Shown here: piece after piece, positions 5,332-8,125 of the stretch
How positions within the stretch are numbered: position 1 is the stretch's first letter
Layout: each line of letters begins with the position of its first letter
Assembly: GCA_030699515.1 (NCBI GenBank)
Contig: JAUYME010000022.1
Span: forward strand, 1-8,125
DNA: 8,125 nt
Direction of reading: 5' to 3'
Source of the DNA: a bacterium
Lineage (GTDB): Bacteria; Patescibacteriota; Minisyncoccia; UBA6257; 1-14-0-10-44-23
Position numbers and translations under genes: made by a program
Notes under the pieces: model-generated
Database searches by the model: none
What the model was told of the DNA's origin: nothing
The model's input: only the letters and a program-made list of their open reading frames with translations

Positions 5332-6669
5332 ATGGCAATTTCTACGCTAGACCGTCTCAAGCAGAAACAAAAAAGCGCACCCAACAAGCCAGGTGTGTAT
5401 TTGTGGCGCAATAAGAAAAAACAAGCAATTTATATTGGCAGAGCCAGCTCACTAAAAAACCGCCTGCAAAGTTATTTCAATTCAAAAGACAGGCGCATCA
5501 GAGAAATGGTTGGAAGCGCCCGTTCGCTTGAATGGCAGGAAACCGACACCTTGCTTGAGGCAGTGATTTTGGAGGCAAATTTAATCAAAAAACACTGGCC
5601 AAAATACAATGTGCAGGAAAAAGACGACAAGTCTTTTATTTATCTTGCCATCACTAAGGAGGATTTTCCAAAGCCAATAATCATACGGGGTAGGGAACTT
5701 GAAAAATATGGTAACCCCACTAGGCCCCCCCTTAAACTAAGGGGAGGTAGGGAGGGGTTAAAAATTTTTGGCCCCTTCAAAAGCTATCGTCTGCTTAAAA
5801 CCGTTCTGGAAATAATTCGCCCAATCTTTCCGTTTTCTACTTGTCGGAGCGTAGCGGAGATCCCGACTTCACGTCGGGACAAGCCCATATACCGTAATTC
5901 CGCGGAATTACGGTATATGCCCAAGCCTTGTTTTCACTATCAGATTGGGCTTTGTCCCGGAGTTTGCATTAATAAGGCAGACAAAAAGGATTATAAAAGC
6001 AACATAAGAAATTTAATCCTCTTTTTTCGTGGCGACAAAAAACGCCTACTGGCAAAACTAAAGAAAGAAAATTTATCCGGCTCTGGCGGGGCCGACAAAA
6101 TCAAAGCCCTGCAACATGTCAGCGACGTGGCCTTACTCGCTAAGTCCGACTCTTTGTTAAGCAAAATTTCAGACTTAGAAAAGTTTCGTATTGAAGGCTA
6201 CGATATTAGCCACCTTTCCGGCAAAAATCCGGTTGCTGCAATGGTAGTTTTTGAAAACGGCGAAGCTAACCCAAACCAGTACAGGATCTTCAAAATCAAA
6301 GGTGAAAAAACTCAGTCCGACACCGATATGTTAAAAGAAGTTTTAGAGCGCCGGCTTAAGCATAAAGAGTGGGAAATGCCCGACATTGTTTTTATAGATG
6401 GAGGCCTAGCCCAAGTGCGTACTGCCAAAAATGTGCTGAATATGTTTGGTATGCACTTGCCGATTGTTGGCCTATCTAAGGCCGGAAAGCACAGCAAAAG
6501 CAGTGCCAAAGACGACAAGTTGGTAATTTTAAACGCTAAAAAAGTTGGCAAAGACATTTTGGTTTCATCCAAAAAACTTTTCCAGCAAGTTCGCGATGAA
6601 GCGCACAGATTCTCAATCAACTTCCAAAGAAAACAGAGCAGAAAGTCTTTTCTAAGAAACAAAAAATAA
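5332..6669 (+). CDS. uvrC: UvrC, excinuclease ABC subunit C, short form (445 aa)
   Basis: UvrC is the nuclease that cuts DNA on both sides of a UvrB-marked lesion. The N-terminal GIY-YIG domain (about 16-95) shows PGVYLW, YIGRA, LKNRLQSYF and the catalytic-type Glu in LEANLIKKH (E81); it makes the 3' cut. The C-terminal RNase H-like domain shows EGYDISH (D291), FIDGG (D356) and RDEAHRF (H425), with D330/D332 near the third acidic site; it makes the 5' cut. The UVR motif (about 238-262) is shortened and broken. The protein ends right after the RDEAHRF block, so the (HhH)2 DNA-binding tail is missing; the usual length is about 600. Two stretches, about 127-143 and 172-197, are palindrome-encoded insertions. 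I chose ATG 5332 because UvrC starts lie about 20 residues before PGVY; the frame is open further upstream, but that part is unlike UvrC. GGAG abuts the ATG, too close for a normal ribosome site. Confidence 0.96.
   Translation: MAISTLDRLKQKQKSAPNKPGVYLWRNKKKQAIYIGRASSLKNRLQSYFNSKDRRIREMVGSARSLEWQETDTLLEAVILEANLIKKHWPKYNVQEKDDKSFIYLAITKEDFPKPIIIRGRELEKYGNPTRPPLKLRGGREGLKIFGPFKSYRLLKTVLEIIRPIFPFSTCRSVAEIPTSRRDKPIYRNSAELRYMPKPCFHYQIGLCPGVCINKADKKDYKSNIRNLILFFRGDKKRLLAKLKKENLSGSGGADKIKALQHVSDVALLAKSDSLLSKISDLEKFRIEGYDISHLSGKNPVAAMVVFENGEANPNQYRIFKIKGEKTQSDTDMLKEVLERRLKHKEWEMPDIVFIDGGLAQVRTAKNVLNMFGMHLPIVGLSKAGKHSKSSAKDDKLVILNAKKVGKDILVSSKKLFQQVRDEAHRFSINFQRKQSRKSFLRNKK
5712..5760. repeat. In-frame imperfect inverted repeat in uvrC (C-run/G-run)
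   Basis: TAACCCC (5712-5718) pairs with GGGGTTA (5754-5760), and the inner CCCCCCTTA / TAAGGGG also pair imperfectly. It encodes roughly NPTRPPLKLRGGREGL, placed where UvrC normally goes straight into the YFGPY segment (here IFGPFKSYR). Confidence 0.75.
5845..5922. repeat. In-frame double palindromic insertion in uvrC (~78 bp)
   Basis: Two units lie side by side. The first is a nested foldback with outer arms CTTGTC / GACAAG (5840-5845, 5878-5883) and an inner CCCGAC / GTCGGG hairpin (5862-5878); it carries GAGCGTAGCG, also found at 1733-1742. The second is a 34-bp perfect palindrome with CCGCGG centre (5886-5919), flanked by GCCC on both sides. Together they encode about 26 residues between STC (169-171) and KPCFHYQ (198-204), which are nearly adjacent in other UvrC proteins. 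Confidence 0.88.
6077..6090. repeat. Dispersed 14-mer copy at the broken UVR motif of uvrC
   Basis: CCGGCTCTGGCGGG differs at one base from CCGCCTCTGGCGGG at 1288-1301. It encodes part of LSGSGGA, which stands where UVR motifs have the conserved NLEFExAAxxRD. Confidence 0.6.
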
Positions 6670-6782
6670 ACGGCTTTGTTGTGTGCCGCCCGCAGTGACT
6701 TTGTCACTGGGCGAGCCTCGCCTAATTCAACGGCTCACACAGTGTGTGAGCCGTTGAATTGTAGGCGGGAGCCGTTTATTTT
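6665..6782 (+). terminator. Triple-nested palindromic terminator of uvrC
   Basis: The outer stem AATAAACGGCT / AGCCGTTTATT (6665-6675, 6770-6780) includes the uvrC stop codon and is followed by T residues. Inside are CAGTGAC-TTT-GTCACTG (6693-6709) and a 17-bp stem with AGT loop (6724-6740, 6744-6760), extended by CGCCT / AGGCG. Multi-branched folding followed by TTTATTTT makes this the likely end of the uvrC transcript. Confidence 0.7.
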
Positions 6783-6783
6783 G

Positions 6784-6831
6784 CCTGCCCTGAGCCTGCC
6801 TGCCCTGAGCTTGTCGAATGGGTCGAATGGG
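6784..6831. repeat. Slipped tandem copies of the GAGC..CGAA repeat
   Basis: CCTGCCCTGAGC occurs twice at a 15-base step (6784, 6799), and GTCGAATGG twice at a 9-base step (6813, 6822). Both halves derive from one CCCTGAGCTTGTCGAATGGG unit (6803-6822), suggesting local duplication after insertion. Confidence 0.75.
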
Positions 6832-6854
6832 TTTCTGTTTTTTGTTCCATGCTT

Positions 6855-6875
6855 AATTCATAATTCGTAATTCAT
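6855..6875. repeat. Heptamer array (AATTCAT)x3
   Basis: AATTCAT, AATTCGT, AATTCAT lie in direct tandem, two bases before a second heptamer array with a different unit. Confidence 0.75.
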
Positions 6876-6876
6876 C

Positions 6877-6917
6877 CCTGTACCTACACCCTGCACCCTA
6901 TCCCCTACGTCCTCTCT
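6877..6917. repeat. Degenerate heptamer array (CCTACAC-like) abutting a stop codon
   Basis: CCT recurs at 6877, 6883, 6890, 6897, 6904 and 6911: one 6-bp and five 7-bp units. The array ends exactly at the stop codon of the minus-strand DUF7282-like gene. The consensus matches the CCTACAA units in front of uvrA. On the minus strand it is G-rich. Confidence 0.8.
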
Positions 6918-7394
6918 TTACCCTTTTCCTGCAAAATCTCTTTCTTCATCAACAAAAAATCTAGCTTCAATCGCCAGTCCATTTGCGTTTCTTAGTAAAG
7001 TGTCATTGTCCTCATCAAAAATTCCGTTACCGTCATCAGCATATAGAAATACTGCATATTCCCGTCCCGGGACAAGGTCCATTAAAACTTGAACATCGTT
7101 ATGCCGCCCAGCATTCAGCAAGTGGCTCGTTCCCATAATAATTCCACCATCACCATTTACCACTCCTCGAATTACTACAAAACCATCTTCAGATAGGCTT
7201 ACTTCATCAAAACTTGCCCCAAGCCTGTTGGGATTTTGATCATCAATTTCTATTGCGTTTGCGCCATCGCTGGTATTGATGCTATCTACCTCACCGTTCA
7301 AAGAGTCATCAGAAATTTGCACTAAACGCCAAATAATAAACACAAGCAGCGCCGCGGCAATAATTATGACAATTGTAATTGTTGTTCGTTTCAT
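6918..7394 (-). CDS. Membrane-anchored extracytoplasmic protein with DUF7282-like domain (158 aa)
   Basis: Residues about 5-23 form a strongly hydrophobic helix after MKR, fitting a signal anchor with the rest outside the membrane. There is no lipobox Cys. A polar, Asp/Asn-rich linker (28-58) leads to a compact beta-rich domain (60-150) with DEVSLSEDGFVVIRG, GTSHLLNAGRHNDVQV and LYADDGNGIFDEDND. This pattern (a D-E-V opening, a GxS..LxAG..xxV middle, an acidic DxGNGxFD segment) fits DUF7282, a family I associate with archaea and candidate-phyla bacteria; its function is unknown to me. The acidic loop could bind a cation, which is inference. TAGAGG directly touches the ATG, too close to be a standard ribosome site. 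It converges on uvrC, with the heptamer array directly after its stop. It has no evident link to repair. Confidence 0.82.
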   Translation of the reverse strand: MKRTTITIVIIIAAALLVFIIWRLVQISDDSLNGEVDSINTSDGANAIEIDDQNPNRLGASFDEVSLSEDGFVVIRGVVNGDGGIIMGTSHLLNAGRHNDVQVLMDLVPGREYAVFLYADDGNGIFDEDNDTLLRNANGLAIEARFFVDEERDFAGKG

Positions 7395-7407
7395 CCTCTA
7401 CGAAGCA

Positions 7408-7425
7408 GGATGCACTGGTGCATCC
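7408..7425. repeat. 8-bp hairpin upstream of the DUF7282-like gene
   Basis: GGATGCAC / GTGCATCC around a 2-base TG lies 14 bases before the gene start (minus strand). It could affect translation of the message or be a small dispersed palindrome. Confidence 0.55.
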
Positions 7426-7494
7426 GTTGCTTGCTAGTTAAATAACGACTTTTTGCTGATGGAAATGATTTCAATATAAACATGGTTTTAGTCA

Positions 7495-7529
7495 CTAGAT
7501 TGATTCGCTACGAATTCATCAATATCTAG
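7495..7529. repeat. Gapped inverted repeat CTAGAT..ATCTAG
   Basis: The left arm CTAGAT-TGA-TTCG and right arm CGAATTCATCAATATCTAG pair with two gaps. The surrounding 7395-7570 is AT-rich leader/spacer; no convincing promoter pair was found. ACAAATT/ACAAATA at 7546-7559 is a two-unit heptamer trace. Confidence 0.4.
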
Positions 7530-7570
7530 GACGTTGCAAATAGCAACAAATTACAAATACAAATGCGTAA

Positions 7571-7602
7571 ACGGGCGTCCCGATGGTCATCGGGACGCCC
7601 GT
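7571..7602 (-). terminator. Terminator of the 103-aa gene (minus strand)
   Basis: The 15-bp perfect stem (ACGGGCGTCCCGATG and complement) has a 2-base loop and begins five bases after the gene's stop. On the minus strand it is followed by TTTACGCATTTG. The T-run is short but the stem is very strong. Confidence 0.8.
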
Positions 7603-7607
7603 CCGCG

Positions 7608-7919
7608 TTACTTGTTGCCGAAGAGGGAGCCACCCCGACGTCGCTCTAGGAATTTCTTCCAGGTTTCTCGACTAGTTTGGCCCTCCCCTGCGGATATGCG
7701 ACCAATGGCCTTCTTCACCCGAGGGAGGAGATTTGCTCTCTTAGCAAAGTTCGTAAATCCAGGGAATTCCTCTTGGATTACGTCTTTGGCCGCCGCTCCG
7801 ATAGCGGCGAATACACTGGGGTCTCTGAAATTGATCCTTGCTGCCATGCAGACCTGCAAGGCTTTCCTGGCGAGCCTATCAACGAGCTTGCGCTCTTGCT
7901 CTTTACGCTCATCTTTCAT
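7608..7919 (-). CDS. Basic 103-aa orphan protein, function unknown
   Basis: A complete single-gene unit: promoter (7966-7995), AAAGGAG ribosome site (7928-7934, eight bases before ATG) and a hairpin terminator just after the stop. The product starts MKDERKEQERKLVDRLARKA, has a middle with FAAIGAAAKDVIQEEFPGF and a very basic tail with RETWKKFLERRRGGSLF. It appears mainly helical, soluble and Lys/Arg-rich with one Cys, so nucleic-acid or ribosome contact is possible, but that is inference from composition only. Long frames on the opposite strand (from 7534 and 7677) have no start signals and are shadows. I do not recognise the family. Like the 56- and 85-aa genes it has a strong ribosome site, unlike the uvr genes. 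Confidence 0.75.
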   Translation of the reverse strand: MKDERKEQERKLVDRLARKALQVCMAARINFRDPSVFAAIGAAAKDVIQEEFPGFTNFAKRANLLPRVKKAIGRISAGEGQTSRETWKKFLERRRGGSLFGNK

Positions 7920-7965
7920 CGCGAAACTCCTTTCAGGTTTCAGACTGCCACCCTTAGCATGTGTA

Positions 7966-7995
7966 GTTATAACAATAAATTTGCTAACCAGTCAA
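7966..7995 (-). promoter_or_regulatory. Strong sigma-70-type promoter for the 103-aa gene
   Basis: On the minus strand TTGACT (7995-7990), an 18-base spacer and TATAAC (7971-7966), preceded by TGT (extended -10), give RNA starting near 7959 and a leader of about 40 bases. This is the best promoter match in the window. Confidence 0.72.
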
Positions 7996-8099
7996 ATGTA
8001 AGAAAGGCGAGTTCAAGAAACAAAAGCAACAGAAAAATGCAAAAAAATTACCAATAGCAATACATTGTAAAAACTTTCACTCTCATTCGTCTTAGATTA

Positions 8100-8125
8100 T
8101 ACATTCACCCCCCAGGATGAATGTA
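8100..8125. repeat. Inverted repeat at the window edge
   Basis: TACATTCA (8100-8107) and TGAATGTA (8118-8125) flank a C-rich 10-base loop. It reaches the last base of the window, so the full palindrome may be longer. It lies upstream of the promoter of the 103-aa gene. Confidence 0.55.

Noticed and set aside
4920..5411. 163-aa frame on the minus strand across the 85-aa gene and uvrC start
   Set aside because: No start signals, overlaps two better supported genes, and crosses the leader palindrome and promoter region.
6676..6870. 64-aa + strand frame after uvrC with PALSLSNG-type residues
   Set aside because: The product is the translation of nested palindromes and slipped repeats; no ribosome site.
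7534..8057. Two + strand frames of 155 and 126 aa
   Set aside because: Antisense to the 103-aa gene, which has a clear promoter, ribosome site and terminator on the other strand.

Overview
The window carries the three genes of bacterial nucleotide excision repair on the + strand: the 3' part of uvrB (runs in from the left edge), uvrA, and a short uvrC. Small genes of unknown function sit between and after them, together with an unusually dense set of palindromes and 7-bp tandem repeats. Several traits suggest a bacterium of the candidate phyla radiation (Patescibacteria, Parcubacteria/Microgenomates-like): reduced versions of UvrA, UvrB and UvrC, GAGC-N3-GCGAAGG-type dispersed repeats, small orphan genes, and a membrane-anchored DUF7282-like protein. 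No rRNA or marker gene is present to prove this. The standard genetic code fits; TGA is not read through.

Layout. Bases 1-1277: UvrB without its N-terminus (cut by the window) and naturally without its C-terminal UVR domain. 1353-1523: a 56-codon gene with a strong Shine-Dalgarno, closed by a hairpin terminator. 1524-2157: no gene; this stretch is packed with perfect palindromes, a ~196-bp nested foldback element and a CCTACAA heptamer array that ends 5 bases before uvrA. 2158-4797: UvrA, lacking the insertion domain and two zinc ligands, with palindromic repeats read through in frame. 4798-4982: heptamers, palindromic terminator, promoter and an 18-bp leader palindrome. 4983-5240: an 85-aa orphan. 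5332-6669: UvrC (445 aa) with GIY-YIG and RNase H-like nuclease parts, a degenerate UVR motif and no helix-hairpin-helix tail, plus two more palindromic insertions. 6665-6917: triple-nested terminator, slippage repeats and heptamers. On the minus strand are a DUF7282-like anchored protein (6918-7394) and a basic 103-aa orphan (7608-7919) with its own strong promoter and terminator.

Functionally, UvrA and UvrB find bulky DNA lesions, UvrA loads UvrB, and UvrC cuts on both sides. The UVR module that UvrB and UvrC normally use to bind each other is missing or broken in both proteins here. A near-identical short repeat (13 of 14 bases) lies just after the UvrB stop and exactly where the UvrC motif is broken.

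The most unusual content is the repeat biology. There are at least six perfect loop-free palindromes of 18-44 bp with mostly unrelated arms, palindromes nested within palindromes, in-frame insertions into repair genes (comparable with Rickettsia palindromic elements), and a recurring 7-bp period in arrays whose unit sequence differs from site to site. No transposase, CRISPR array or tRNA was seen.
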